From positions 1 through 16,663 of the forward strand of contig CAJXOV010000002.1 in NCBI GenBank assembly GCA_913057815.1: a stretch of 16,663 nucleotides of DNA, written 5' to 3'. Positions 6,379 to 15,244 of this stretch are shown piece by piece. This DNA comes from an uncultured Flavobacteriales bacterium. Its GTDB lineage: Bacteria; Bacteroidota; Bacteroidia; Flavobacteriales_D; Sanyastnellaceae. The translations under genes were made by a program, and so were the position numbers. The notes under the pieces are model-generated. The model did not search any database, had not been told where the DNA came from, and saw only the letters and a program-made list of their open reading frames with translations. Every line of letters begins with the position of its first letter. The first letter of the stretch is position 1.

Positions 6379-7575
6379 TTATTCTCCCTTAATAGCTGCT
6401 ATTCCCGGAAGTACTTTTCCTTCTAGATACTCTAACATAGCGCCACCACCAGTGGAAACATAACTAACTTTTTCAGCTAAGTTATACTTGTTTACAGCAG
6501 CTACTGAGTCACCACCTCCTACTAATGTGAATGAAGATCCGGCTAACGTTACATCTGCTAATGTTCTAGCTACTTTTTCAGTTCCTGTAGAGAACTTTTC
6601 CATTTCGAAAACTCCCATTGGCCCATTCCAAAGAATGGTTCTAGACTCTCTAATAATTTTTAGATAACTCTTAATTGTAGCAGGTCCTATATCTAATCCC
6701 ATCCATCCATCTGGGATGTTATTGGTAGGACAGACTCTAGTGTTCGCATCTTCAGAGAAAGCATCGGCACAAAGATTGTCTGTTGGCAGCACAAGGTTTG
6801 TGTTGGTTCTTTTAGCCAGTTCCATTACATCTAAAGCGGTACCTAGTTTATCATCTTCCACTAAAGAGTCACCAATTTTTCCCTTCATAGCTCTGGCAAA
6901 TGTATAAGCCATTCCACCACCAATTAAAATATTATCCGCTACATCCATTAAGTTTTGAATAATGGTAATTTTGCTTGAAACTTTGGCTCCACCTATAATA
7001 GCGGTAACAGGAGACTTAGCTCCGTAAAGAACTCTATCAATATTCTTTATTTCATCCTCCATTAAATATCCGAACAATTTATTTTCTGGAAAAAAACGAG
7101 CTATTACTGCAGTAGAAGCATGCTCTCTATGAGCTGTTCCGAATGCATCATTCACGTAAATATCTCCCAGCTCAGCTAATTGTCCAGCGAAGAATTCGTC
7201 ACCACCAGTTTCTTCTTTGTGAAAACGTAAATTTTCTAATAGTAGAACCTGTCCTTTGGTTAGTTCATCAGCCAGTGATTTTACTTCTTCTCCTACGCAG
7301 TTAGGTGCTACTTTAACAGTAGTTCCTAATAATTCTCCTAATCTACTAGCGATATGCTTCAGAGAATACTTTTCTTCAGCACCATTTTTAGGTCTTCCTA
7401 AGTGAGACATTAGAATGGCTTTTCCACCATCTTTTAATACTTTTTTAATGGTAGGAAGAGCGGCTCTTATTCTAGTATCATCTGTTACTTCTCTTTCGGA
7501 ATTTAATGGAACATTGAAATCCACTCTAATGAGGGCTCTTTTTCCAGAGAAGTTAGTGTCGTTTATATTGAGCAT
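6379..7575 (-). CDS. pgk: Phosphoglycerate kinase
   Basis: Cytoplasmic glycolytic enzyme that transfers the phosphate of 1,3-bisphosphoglycerate to ADP, giving ATP and 3-phosphoglycerate; it also works in reverse in gluconeogenesis. The 398-residue length is normal. Signature segments are RVDFNVP (17-23), SHLGRP (57-62), the [11 protein letters not shown] loop (112-122), NDAFGTAHR (142-150), GGAKVSSKI (195-203), GGGMAYTF (219-226), the nucleotide-binding NGPMGVFE (317-324) and GGGDSVAAV (353-361). All are intact. The ATG at 7575 comes 1 nt after the glyQS stop codon, so the two are almost surely cotranscribed and perhaps translationally coupled. A strong terminator follows. I see nothing abnormal in the sequence. 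Confidence 0.98.
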   Translation of the reverse strand: MLNINDTNFSGKRALIRVDFNVPLNSEREVTDDTRIRAALPTIKKVLKDGGKAILMSHLGRPKNGAEEKYSLKHIASRLGELLGTTVKVAPNCVGEEVKSLADELTKGQVLLLENLRFHKEETGGDEFFAGQLAELGDIYVNDAFGTAHREHASTAVIARFFPENKLFGYLMEDEIKNIDRVLYGAKSPVTAIIGGAKVSSKITIIQNLMDVADNILIGGGMAYTFARAMKGKIGDSLVEDDKLGTALDVMELAKRTNTNLVLPTDNLCADAFSEDANTRVCPTNNIPDGWMGLDIGPATIKSYLKIIRESRTILWNGPMGVFEMEKFSTGTEKVARTLADVTLAGSSFTLVGGGDSVAAVNKYNLAEKVSYVSTGGGAMLEYLEGKVLPGIAAIKGE

Positions 7576-7576
7576 T

Positions 7577-9121
7577 TTAGTTTAATTTTTTAAGAAGGGT
7601 AGACATGTTTACTTTTTCATTTATGATACTTTGCAATTTGTCTATTGCAACGCGCTCCTGAGTCATGCTGTCTCTCTCACGTATAGTAACTGTATTATCT
7701 TCTAGAGTTTGGTGATCTACTGTGATACAGTATGGAGTACCTATAGCATCCATTCTTCTGTATCTTTTTCCAATAGTATCTTTTTCTTCATAGTATGTAT
7801 TAAAATCATACTTGAGTTCATTTATTATATCTCTGGCTTTATCCGGTAAACCGTCCTTTTTAGTCAAAGGAAGCACGGCAGCTTTGATAGGAGCTAAAGG
7901 AGCTGGAATTTTCATAACTACTCTCTCAGAACCATCCTCTAATGTTTCATCTTGGAGGCATGAAGAGAGTACAGCTAAGAACATTCTGTCTAATCCGATA
8001 GAAGTTTCTAGGACATAAGGAACATAGCTATCATTCGTTTCAGGATCGAAATATCTCAGTTTTTTTCCTGAGTGTTCTTCGTGCTGTTTTAAATCAAAAT
8101 CTGTTCTAGAGTGAATTCCTTCAAGCTCTTTGAACCCCATAGGGAAGTTGAATTCTATATCTGTGGCAGCATCTGCATAATGAGCCATTTTTAAATGGTC
8201 GTGGAACTTATAATTCCCTTCTCCTAGCCCTAAAGCTTTATGCCAAGCTATTCTGGCATTTTTCCAGTGTTCGTACCATTCTTGTTGAGTTCCCGGTTTG
8301 ATGAAAAATTGCATTTCCATTTGTTCAAACTCACGCATTCTAAAAATGAACTGACGTGCTACTATTTCGTTTCTGAAAGCTTTTCCTATTTGCGCTATTC
8401 CGAATGGAAGCTTAAGTCTACTAGTCTTCTGAACATTTAGGAAGTTTACGAATATCCCTTGTGCAGTTTCTGGTCTTAAATAAATAACACCTGAGTCTCC
8501 GGAAACCGCACCTAACTCTGTTTTAAACATCAAGTTGAACTGACGAACATCCGTCCAGTTTTTAGTTCCTGACACGGGACACACGATTCCTAGGTCTTCT
8601 ATCTGTGCTTTAATATCATCTAGATCATCAGCGTTTAATGCTTTAGAAAAGCGGGCGTTAATTTCATCTATTTGAGCCTGTCTTCTAGTGACGTTAGGAT
8701 TGGTGTTTCTGAATTCTTCTTCGTTAAAAGCGTCTCCAAAACGTTTGGCTGCTTTCACCACATCCTTAAGAATTTTGGCTTCAATTTTAGCCACGAATTC
8801 TTCTATGAGAACATCTGCTCTATATCTTTTATTAGAATCTTTATTATCTATAAGAGGATCATTAAACGCATCTACATGGCCTGAAGCTTTCCAAGTGGTA
8901 GGATGCATGAAAATAGAAGAATCTAACCCCACTATATTTTCATTCATTCGAACCATAGAATCCCACCAGTATCTTTTGATGTTATTCTTTAACTCAGCGC
9001 CTAACTGCCCGTAATCATATGCAGCGCTTAATCCATCATAAATTTCACTTGATGGAAACACAAAACCATACTCTTTAGCATGACTAATTACTCTTTTTAA
9101 CCTGTCTTCTTCTTTTGCCAT
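7577..9121 (-). CDS. glyQS: Glycyl-tRNA synthetase, single-chain alpha2 type
   Basis: Class II aminoacyl-tRNA synthetase that charges tRNA-Gly with glycine using ATP. It is 514 residues and of the single-chain dimeric kind, not the split alpha/beta kind of Escherichia coli. Visible parts are the N-terminal [20 protein letters not shown] (19-38), [12 protein letters not shown] (216-227), motif 2 [10 protein letters not shown] to [12 protein letters not shown] (249-273), motif 3 ETSIGLDRM (372-380) and the anticodon-binding domain from about 405 to 500. At residues 181-185 the chain reads CPVSG, where Zn-binding members carry CxxCG, so that zinc site seems absent; I believe this is usual in Bacteroidota. 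The ATG at 9121 lies 4 nt after a TACCTTTG promoter element, so the message may be leaderless. It is the first gene of the unit with pgk. Confidence 0.97.
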   Translation of the reverse strand: MAKEEDRLKRVISHAKEYGFVFPSSEIYDGLSAAYDYGQLGAELKNNIKRYWWDSMVRMNENIVGLDSSIFMHPTTWKASGHVDAFNDPLIDNKDSNKRYRADVLIEEFVAKIEAKILKDVVKAAKRFGDAFNEEEFRNTNPNVTRRQAQIDEINARFSKALNADDLDDIKAQIEDLGIVCPVSGTKNWTDVRQFNLMFKTELGAVSGDSGVIYLRPETAQGIFVNFLNVQKTSRLKLPFGIAQIGKAFRNEIVARQFIFRMREFEQMEMQFFIKPGTQQEWYEHWKNARIAWHKALGLGEGNYKFHDHLKMAHYADAATDIEFNFPMGFKELEGIHSRTDFDLKQHEEHSGKKLRYFDPETNDSYVPYVLETSIGLDRMFLAVLSSCLQDETLEDGSERVVMKIPAPLAPIKAAVLPLTKKDGLPDKARDIINELKYDFNTYYEEKDTIGKRYRRMDAIGTPYCITVDHQTLEDNTVTIRERDSMTQERVAIDKLQSIINEKVNMSTLLKKLN

Positions 9122-9125
9122 AAAG

Positions 9126-9133
9126 CAAAGGTA
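9126..9133 (-). promoter_or_regulatory. -7 promoter element (TACCTTTG) of glyQS-pgk
   Basis: The minus strand reads TACCTTTG, a perfect TAnnTTTG match, and only CTTT separates it from the ATG at 9121. Transcription would begin at or within a few bases of the start codon, giving a leaderless or nearly leaderless mRNA. No TTTG-like -33 element is visible. Confidence 0.6.
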
Positions 9134-9141
9134 TAAATATG

Positions 9142-9154
9142 GCTTCGAAGAAGC
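9142..9154 (-). promoter_or_regulatory. Short dyad GCTTC-TTC-GAAGC upstream of the glyQS -7 element
   Basis: A perfect 5-bp inverted repeat with a 3-nt centre lies 8 bp upstream of the -7 element, in the spacer. It could be an operator half-site pair or a tiny hairpin after the upstream secreted-protein gene; it has no T-run behind it. This may be chance. Confidence 0.2.
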
Positions 9155-9197
9155 TAGTTAATGCCCGTCATTAATTGATGAAACAAGTAAACATTGG

Positions 9198-12100
9198 TTA
9201 ATGGATAATTAAGATTTTCTTCCTTTCTAACGCGTAGTTTTCTGTGCTTAGACTGATAATGTAGCTTCCTGACTGCCAACTAGAAGTGTCAATGGTTTTA
9301 GATCCGTTATCAAGGTTGATTTGTGCACTAAATGTAAGCTTACCTGTTAAATCGTGAAGCTGTAATAGTGAGCTTTCAGAGCGTTGCAACGCAGAAAAAG
9401 TTAACTGAATTTCATCAGAAGCAGGATTTGGAAATGCCCGAAATGAGTGATTAGAATCTGAAAATAGGTCGTCTTCATTTTCTTCGGTTGATTTTAACTT
9501 AGGGTAGAATGTGTGTGACTCTGATTTTAATGGCTCTTGAATGACTGTTATTTGTGGATGATGGATAGTTAATAGATCCCCGGCTTCTCCTTGGTTTTGA
9601 AAAAAGAATGGTTGAATTCCGCGTGCTCCCTGCGTGTATAAATCTTGTAGACTAATTTTGAATTCGTTATAGGTAGATTGGTTGGTCCACCAGGTGTTTA
9701 GCCCTGAGTATGGCGAATGGTTTTCGAGAACAGTTAAGTCTTGATTTGAACAGTTCATGCCTATTTGAGGAAAGCATACATCACAGTAGTTAGACGCTCC
9801 TAATGATATGTATTCAAATTCTGAAGATTGATTTTGGCAGTCAATTGTAAAATTGAATTTATAAATATCGCCTTCTAATTCTTCGGTAAAATCAGTGTTA
9901 CACCCTTCTCCTATCCATGGGCCATCAGTATAAGTGGAAATACCAGTAGAGTTGTCTTCAATTTTGTAATCCCCTCCTTGGTTTACGTTAAAGTAATAAT
10001 ACTGGTTTTGTACATCAGAATTTGAAATTGCAAAAGTGCTCAACGGATTTTCGAAATACCCAAAAAGTTTAAACCCTAATGAGTAATTTTTTTGTTGAAT
10101 CCCATTCATCTCAGTCGGATGATATTTAGCAGACCATGATAAAAGGAGAGAGTCTGTCATGTTAGTAATAGGGATAATGTCGTTTGTATAAACAGTATCT
10201 GAAACCTCCATTTTCATTGGGTGAACCTGATTAAATATAGACTCTTCATCAGGAGAATTGGAGTATGAGAGATTTATATTATCTACAAGTATATCACAAC
10301 TCCCGAAAAAGACTAACTCCACTAAATATGCTTCAGATGGAGTGGTAAATAGTTGAGTGTAGTCTACCCATGAGTCTGACTCACTAGCGTTTCCTATTAT
10401 TTCAAAACCTATTTGTTCTTTGTTTTTGTTTAATAATCTAATGAGGCCAAAAACACAACCAGAAGAGTTGTTTTTTACTTGTGCTTTTAACTCATAAGTA
10501 GAGTTTGGTTTTACAGAAATTATAGGAGAGGTTATTCCTCCGGATAAATCTCCACAGCTTAAAGAGTAAGCTCCTTTGTGGAGTGAGCTAGTGGAGTGTG
10601 GGTGGAATTTGAGTATTGAATCTGATCTTAATATTGGGTCACCAGTAAAGTATATCCAATGCTGAAGAGTTTTGTCTTCAAAATGCTCAAAATTAGGGTT
10701 TGGAATAGTCCCGCAATCAGATTTTTTTAAATGAGAGTGCAGCTTGTCATAAAGATCTCGTTTTTCTTCTAATCGGCTAACCGCTAAATTGTAAAAACCA
10801 CCTTCGTCATCTGCAAACGCGGAGTAATTATTAACTGAGTGATACTTTAAACTATAATCTAGGTAATCATGAAATCTATGGTAAGGGTGATAAGGGTCTT
10901 TTAACTCCCCTTGGTTTTTAGGTTGGTTATACTCCATCATAATACCTATTTCTTTTTCATCAATTAGCTTTTTTGATAATTGGAGAATATCTCTATCTAC
11001 TACTTGCCTGCCCGTGGCCGGCTGTCTTTTGGAAAAGGAATTTGGCTGCTGCCATAAATAGTCAAAGTGCTGCTCATACCCTTCAAACCTAAAACCGAGC
11101 TCAGGAGAGTTAGACTGACATGAAAACTGTGAATAAGGAGATGCTGTTAGAACCCAGCCTCTAGCTTCCACCTCTTTTTTAATGTATTTGATATAATTAT
11201 TGTAAGCTGAGTTTCCAGTAGGTAGACTTTCTGACGCTAAGTAAATCCCTGCGATTTCTATGGGACAAGGTGATTGTTTTCCATATCTGTTCTTCTTCTT
11301 CCATTTTTTAAACTGCCTTTGGATTTGATTAAAATAATAGGTAATCACGTTTTGGTTTTGGTATTCAGGTTTTACCTCGAAATACTCTTCATCCTCAATA
11401 AATGGATTTGGAATTAATAAATCATCTGAAGTTCTTTTGAATTCTGAAATGTGTGGGAAAGTCAGTATAATTTTAAAAGGTTCGGCAGCTTCTTCACCTA
11501 GCTGTAGATTAAGTTCTTGTATGCTTTTGTCTAATGCGCTGACGAACGGGGTTTGGTCTCTATAAACAGCTTTATCTCTTTCGAGGTACATTCTTTCCCA
11601 TGGAGATACATCTTTGTCTCTCAAGAATTGAGAATCTTCAAGGAGGTTTACTCCATTATTAGTTCCTAAATAGATGTCATCTAAAAACACCCGAGGATAT
11701 TTTCCTACTTGAAAGTCAAAATCACCATTATAAGGGGTGAAAAGGTGAAAGTCCATAAAAGCCACTTCTGAAGAAGGGATGTTGAAGCTAAAACATTTTT
11801 CATCCCAATTTGGGTAGAAATCGGAAAAATACAGTGACAACACTTGATCATCATGTATAGAGTAAGACTTTCTACCAGTATAGAAAGGAAAGTCTGCTGT
11901 AGGAGGTGTCAATCCAGTAATTTCATCGTCTGTGATTAAATTATATTGATCGTCATATAACTGAACACCTAAAACCAGACAATTGGTACAATCCTCACCT
12001 CCTTCCCAAATAGCCGAAGAATGTAGCATTACCTGATAATTCCCAGGGTTTATTTTAATTCCTCTTTGACTTATTCCAGTATTTGCATTGGTTCCAATTT

Positions 12101-12803
12101 CTGCGGCATTTCCGTTTGCTAAACCTAGCATGTCGGCATATTCGCTTTGCAAATCTGGAGAACACCCTTCTGCTCGAGCTAAGAAGTTAAGATAGTTGTT
12201 AGTGAAATACTTAGAATCTATATCTGAAGGTGAATTCAGTGTTGAAACATCATAATTATCACATAAAAAGCAAAAGACAGAGGCGTTGTTAACCTCGCAT
12301 AAATCACAAAAACTAAAGTCGTATTGGTAGAAATCAGACAATAACTCTTCATCATAAGATAGGAAAGAAGGCATCCGTTGTTTTACGAAAAGATCATCGA
12401 GGTAATTTAGAGATTCCTTTAATGGAAATACCTCATGATTATTACGCCTTCCTGATCGATTTATTTTAGAATGGAATACATCATAAAACACAATTGACTT
12501 AAAAAGATAGTCGTCAAAAACTCGTGAATCTGGGTCAAAATAAGTAGGGCGCTCTAAATGGCCGATATAAGGCAATAGAACTTCATAAACTTTTAGAAAC
12601 TCAGACGTTATATTTAAATCAATGACTCCATTTTGGTTCCTGTCTAAGGCATCCTTAAGGATGGCTTCTCGATGAAGAAAAAACAAATAAGTGTCTTTTA
12701 GTTCATGAGTGCTGTAATTGTTGTCCTGTTCCTGTCCTGTGCTATAAAAGGCAGTAATTAGCAAGAAACAGGTCAATAGTTTTTGACTAGTTTTTGTTTT
12801 CAA
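9198..12803 (-). CDS. Large secreted cysteine-rich protein: DUF4855-like region, CBM-like folds and T9SS sorting domain
   Basis: 1201 residues. The start is TTG at 12803; a stop codon lies 15 nt upstream in frame and the first in-frame ATG is near residue 144, while MKTKTSQKLLTCFLLITAFYSTGQ makes a good signal peptide. In order: helical N-terminal part with an EF-hand/dockerin-like DRNQNGVID (54-62); a CX2CX8CX2C cluster (166-181); a beta-sandwich like a carbohydrate-binding module (240-380); a DUF4855-like region (about 440-695) with AGIYLASES (518-526), the PELGFRFEGYEQ...QQPNSF segment and EIGIMMEY (618-625); a second CBM4/9-like sandwich (700-848); a beta-rich region with CDVC (1007-1010); and a T9SS type A sorting domain (1118-1201: FRAFPNPASDEIQLTF to the basic end). 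It is predicted to be exported by T9SS to the surface, perhaps acting on glycans, but no catalytic residues are established. No SusC/SusD genes are near. Confidence 0.8.
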   Translation of the reverse strand: MKTKTSQKLLTCFLLITAFYSTGQEQDNNYSTHELKDTYLFFLHREAILKDALDRNQNGVIDLNITSEFLKVYEVLLPYIGHLERPTYFDPDSRVFDDYLFKSIVFYDVFHSKINRSGRRNNHEVFPLKESLNYLDDLFVKQRMPSFLSYDEELLSDFYQYDFSFCDLCEVNNASVFCFLCDNYDVSTLNSPSDIDSKYFTNNYLNFLARAEGCSPDLQSEYADMLGLANGNAAEIGTNANTGISQRGIKINPGNYQVMLHSSAIWEGGEDCTNCLVLGVQLYDDQYNLITDDEITGLTPPTADFPFYTGRKSYSIHDDQVLSLYFSDFYPNWDEKCFSFNIPSSEVAFMDFHLFTPYNGDFDFQVGKYPRVFLDDIYLGTNNGVNLLEDSQFLRDKDVSPWERMYLERDKAVYRDQTPFVSALDKSIQELNLQLGEEAAEPFKIILTFPHISEFKRTSDDLLIPNPFIEDEEYFEVKPEYQNQNVITYYFNQIQRQFKKWKKKNRYGKQSPCPIEIAGIYLASESLPTGNSAYNNYIKYIKKEVEARGWVLTASPYSQFSCQSNSPELGFRFEGYEQHFDYLWQQPNSFSKRQPATGRQVVDRDILQLSKKLIDEKEIGIMMEYNQPKNQGELKDPYHPYHRFHDYLDYSLKYHSVNNYSAFADDEGGFYNLAVSRLEEKRDLYDKLHSHLKKSDCGTIPNPNFEHFEDKTLQHWIYFTGDPILRSDSILKFHPHSTSSLHKGAYSLSCGDLSGGITSPIISVKPNSTYELKAQVKNNSSGCVFGLIRLLNKNKEQIGFEIIGNASESDSWVDYTQLFTTPSEAYLVELVFFGSCDILVDNINLSYSNSPDEESIFNQVHPMKMEVSDTVYTNDIIPITNMTDSLLLSWSAKYHPTEMNGIQQKNYSLGFKLFGYFENPLSTFAISNSDVQNQYYYFNVNQGGDYKIEDNSTGISTYTDGPWIGEGCNTDFTEELEGDIYKFNFTIDCQNQSSEFEYISLGASNYCDVCFPQIGMNCSNQDLTVLENHSPYSGLNTWWTNQSTYNEFKISLQDLYTQGARGIQPFFFQNQGEAGDLLTIHHPQITVIQEPLKSESHTFYPKLKSTEENEDDLFSDSNHSFRAFPNPASDEIQLTFSALQRSESSLLQLHDLTGKLTFSAQINLDNGSKTIDTSSWQSGSYIISLSTENYALERKKILIIH

Positions 12804-12894
12804 GAATAATGTTTTTCAGTTGTTGTGGTACTAATTTGACTCTGTTTTACGGGGGCTTTTGTCAGTACTATCCTTATTGAATTGTAGTCGGATT

Positions 12895-12908
12895 CCTACT
12901 AGAGTAGG
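12895..12908. promoter_or_regulatory. Inverted repeat CCTACT-AG-AGTAGG upstream of the secreted-protein gene
   Basis: Two 6-bp arms with a 2-bp centre form a near-perfect dyad 92 bp upstream of the TTG start at 12803. Size and symmetry suit a small dimeric repressor site. No TAnnTTTG element is found nearby, so the promoter of this gene remains unlocated. Confidence 0.25.
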
Positions 12909-13007
12909 GTGGATTTATGAGAAGAAAAGAATTTTGATTCTATTGGTCAATGAACGCTGAATATTCCAGAATAGGGAAGGGCTTTTATTGAGGGAAGAGA
13001 GTTGTTA

Positions 13008-13038
13008 ACTGATTAAACGGGAGTAGTTTTAAATCAGT
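13008..13038 (-). terminator. Stem-loop directly after the comM stop codon
   Basis: On the minus strand ACTGATTTAAA pairs with TTTAATCAGT (10 bp with one bulged T) around a 10-nt loop. It begins one base after the stop codon at 13039. There is no T-run after it (TAACAAC), so it may protect the mRNA 3' end or act as an imperfect terminator. A second small dyad, AGAAT-CAAA-ATTCT, followed by TTTTCTTCTC, lies at 12928-12941. Confidence 0.4.
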
Positions 13039-14577
13039 TCACCCAGCCCAATTCTCTCTATCCAAACTTCTGTACTGAATAGCTTCTGCTATATGTTCGG
13101 GTTTAATGTTTTCAGAGTTTCCTAAGTCAGCTACTGTTCTGGCTACTTTTAGAATTCTGTCATATGCTCTGGCGCTTAAGTCTAATCTTTCCATTGCTGT
13201 TTTTAAGAGCTTTTCGCTAGCTGTGTCTAGTGGACAAACTTCTTTTAAACGCTTGGTGCTCATCTGCGCATTGGCGTGAATTTCTTTGTCGTTTTCGTAG
13301 CGCTTTTCTTGAACGTCTCTGGCCTTCATTACACGTTCACGGATAGAGTTACTTTTTTCTCCTTCTCGCTTGTCGGTAAGCTCATCAAAGTTTACTGGCG
13401 TTACTTCTACATGAATGTCTATTCTGTCTAAAAGAGGTCCAGAGATTTTATTCAAATACCGCTGCACTATTCCAGGGCCACACACACAGTCTTTATCTGG
13501 ATGGTTAAAATAACCGCATGGACACGGGTTCATACTAGCCACCAATTGGAAACTAGCAGGAAATTCTACTGAGAACTTAGCTCTGCTAATAGTTACTACT
13601 CGATCTTCAAGAGGTTGACGCATTACTTCTAACACGGTTCTTTTAAACTCTGGAAGTTCATCTAAAAATAGAACTCCGTTATGTGCTAATGATATTTCTC
13701 CGGGTTGTGGAAAACCTCCACCTCCTACTAAAGCTACATCTGATATAGTATGATGTGGACTTCTAAACGGCCTGAGTGCTAAAAGAGAATCTTCGCTTCT
13801 CATTTTTCCTGCTACTGAGTGAATCTTAGTGGTTTCTAGCGCCTCATGAAGATTTAATGGAGGAAGAATGGTGGGTAATCTTTTGGCTAGCATCGTTTTT
13901 CCTGCTCCAGGAGGACCGATTAAAATTACATTATGGCCACCCGCAGCGGCTATTTCAAAGGCGCGCTTGATGTTTTCCTGTCCTTTTACATCGGCAAAAT
14001 CTACTAGTGATTCATCAAGCTTAGAGAAAAACTCCTCTCGGGTGTCTATAATGGTGCGTTGCAACGCCAGGTCACCATTAAAAAAGTCAACCACCTCCTT
14101 AATGTTATCTACTCCATAAACATCTAAGTCACTTACTATGGCTGCTTCTCTGGCATTTGCTTTAGGAATAATCATTCCTTTAAAGCCTCTTTTTCTGGCT
14201 TCTATAGCTATTGGAAGTATTCCCTTCAGTGGCTGAACACCGCCATCTAAGCTTAATTCTCCCATGATTAAATAATCTCCCACGGTCTCTGCTGGAATTT
14301 GGTCGGATGCCGCTAGAAGTCCTATAGCCATGGTCATGTCATATGCTGAACCTTCTTTTCGGATATCTGCTGGAGCCATGTTAATGGTGATTCCTTTGCG
14401 TGGAATTTTTTGGCCAATGCTATTCATGGCTACTTCTATTCTTTGCTTGCTTTCTCTAACGGCATTATCTGGAAGACCTACTAAGAAATACTGAACTCCT
14501 TTTCCTATATCTACTTCTACGGTGACTATAGTGGCGTCTATTCCTATTACTGTGGCACCGAAAGTTTTGACAAGCAT
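13039..14577 (-). CDS. comM: ComM/YifB family Mg-chelatase-like AAA+ ATPase
   Basis: 512 residues, the usual size for the family. The N-terminal Lon-protease-like (ChlI) domain covers about 1-170, with the characteristic GIDATIVTVEVDIGKG...FLVGLPDNAVRESKQRI opening. The AAA+ domain follows, with Walker A GPPGAGKT (221-228), Walker B VLFLDE (302-307), a four-cysteine CPCG...CVCG element (352-366) that probably binds zinc, and LLDRIDIH (382-389) carrying the likely arginine finger. The C-terminal Mg_chelatase_C domain ends at about 505. In Haemophilus and Vibrio, ComM is a hexameric helicase that extends branch migration of incoming DNA in natural transformation; the family is also found in bacteria with no known competence, so the role here is inferred. 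It stands alone, with its own promoter 55 nt after nadD. Confidence 0.93.
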   Translation of the reverse strand: MLVKTFGATVIGIDATIVTVEVDIGKGVQYFLVGLPDNAVRESKQRIEVAMNSIGQKIPRKGITINMAPADIRKEGSAYDMTMAIGLLAASDQIPAETVGDYLIMGELSLDGGVQPLKGILPIAIEARKRGFKGMIIPKANAREAAIVSDLDVYGVDNIKEVVDFFNGDLALQRTIIDTREEFFSKLDESLVDFADVKGQENIKRAFEIAAAGGHNVILIGPPGAGKTMLAKRLPTILPPLNLHEALETTKIHSVAGKMRSEDSLLALRPFRSPHHTISDVALVGGGGFPQPGEISLAHNGVLFLDELPEFKRTVLEVMRQPLEDRVVTISRAKFSVEFPASFQLVASMNPCPCGYFNHPDKDCVCGPGIVQRYLNKISGPLLDRIDIHVEVTPVNFDELTDKREGEKSNSIRERVMKARDVQEKRYENDKEIHANAQMSTKRLKEVCPLDTASEKLLKTAMERLDLSARAYDRILKVARTVADLGNSENIKPEHIAEAIQYRSLDRENWAG

Positions 14578-14594
14578 TGACTAGTTTTAAGTTT

Positions 14595-14623
14595 TAAATG
14601 TAAGAGATTCAGGCTGAAACAAA
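14595..14623 (-). promoter_or_regulatory. Promoter of comM (TTTG - 17 nt - TACATTTA)
   Basis: The minus strand has TTTG at 14620-14623, a 17-nt spacer and TACATTTA at 14595-14602, one base from TAnnTTTG. This is the most complete Bacteroidota-type -33/-7 pair in the window. The leader would be about 10 nt, as the ATG is at 14577. Confidence 0.6.
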
Positions 14624-14632
14624 ACTAATCAA

Positions 14633-15244
14633 CTATCTGTAAAAGTGCATTTCTTCTACGTATTTTTCTACCTCTGGAGTCAGAAGATATTTTACACTTT
14701 TTCCGTTTTTAATGGAATTTCTGATATGACTAGCAGAAATGGTGAGCATAGGACCGTCTATAAAATGAAAATCTGCTCCATTTAAATCTTCGTGAGGTTT
14801 AGCAGAAAGCTCTTTTCCTTCTTCTTGAATAGTTCGTACTCTAGGGTACACATAAATGGAGTGGTTATGGATTATTTCACCCACATTTTTCCATTTATGT
14901 AATCCTCTTAGATTGTCCTCTCCCATAATAAGAGAGAATTTATATTCTGGATGTTTTTCTTTAAGATAAGCAAGTGTTTGAACCGTGTAACTAGGTTTCG
15001 GAAGATCAAACTCTATATTAGAAGCTTGTATTAGTGAGTTTTCTTCTGTGGCTATTCTAACTAAGGTTAGTCGATGATTATCAGCCAGTAGAGATGCTTT
15101 TTCTTTAAAAGGATTGTGTGGGCTTACTACCATCCAAAGCTCTTCTAACTCAGTGTTTTCAATTAAGTGATTGGCTATAATTAAGTGGCCTACATGAATA
15201 GGGTTAAACGAACCAAAGAAAAGGCCAATGTGTTTATTGCTCAT
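14633..15244 (-). CDS. nadD: Nicotinate-nucleotide adenylyltransferase
   Basis: This enzyme joins nicotinate mononucleotide and ATP to give deamido-NAD and pyrophosphate, the penultimate step of NAD synthesis, in the cytoplasm. The 203-residue protein has the nucleotidyltransferase signature GLFFGSFNPIHVGH (7-20; GSFNPxHxGH) and the C-terminal phosphate-binding ISASHIR (169-175), where ISxTxIR is more common; the Thr is His here, a change I believe is tolerated. LIMGEDNLRGLHKWKN (106-120) matches the family's MGxDNLxxxxxW segment. The ATG at 15244 lies inside the end of gmk (11-bp overlap), so translation is likely coupled. A comM promoter begins just after its stop codon. Confidence 0.95.
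   Translation of the reverse strand: MSNKHIGLFFGSFNPIHVGHLIIANHLIENTELEELWMVVSPHNPFKEKASLLADNHRLTLVRIATEENSLIQASNIEFDLPKPSYTVQTLAYLKEKHPEYKFSLIMGEDNLRGLHKWKNVGEIIHNHSIYVYPRVRTIQEEGKELSAKPHEDLNGADFHFIDGPMLTISASHIRNSIKNGKSVKYLLTPEVEKYVEEMHFYR

Noticed and set aside
6254..6463. Plus-strand reading frame over the pgk terminator
   Set aside because: It runs through the terminator stem-loop and into antisense pgk; low complexity and no family resemblance.
8688..9014. Plus-strand reading frame of 108 codons
   Set aside because: It is wholly antisense to glyQS, shows no domain or start context, and is a codon-bias shadow.
9158..9174. Hairpin TTAATG-ACGGG-CATTAA after the secreted-protein gene as terminator
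   Set aside because: Only 6 AT-rich pairs and no T-run; too weak to call.
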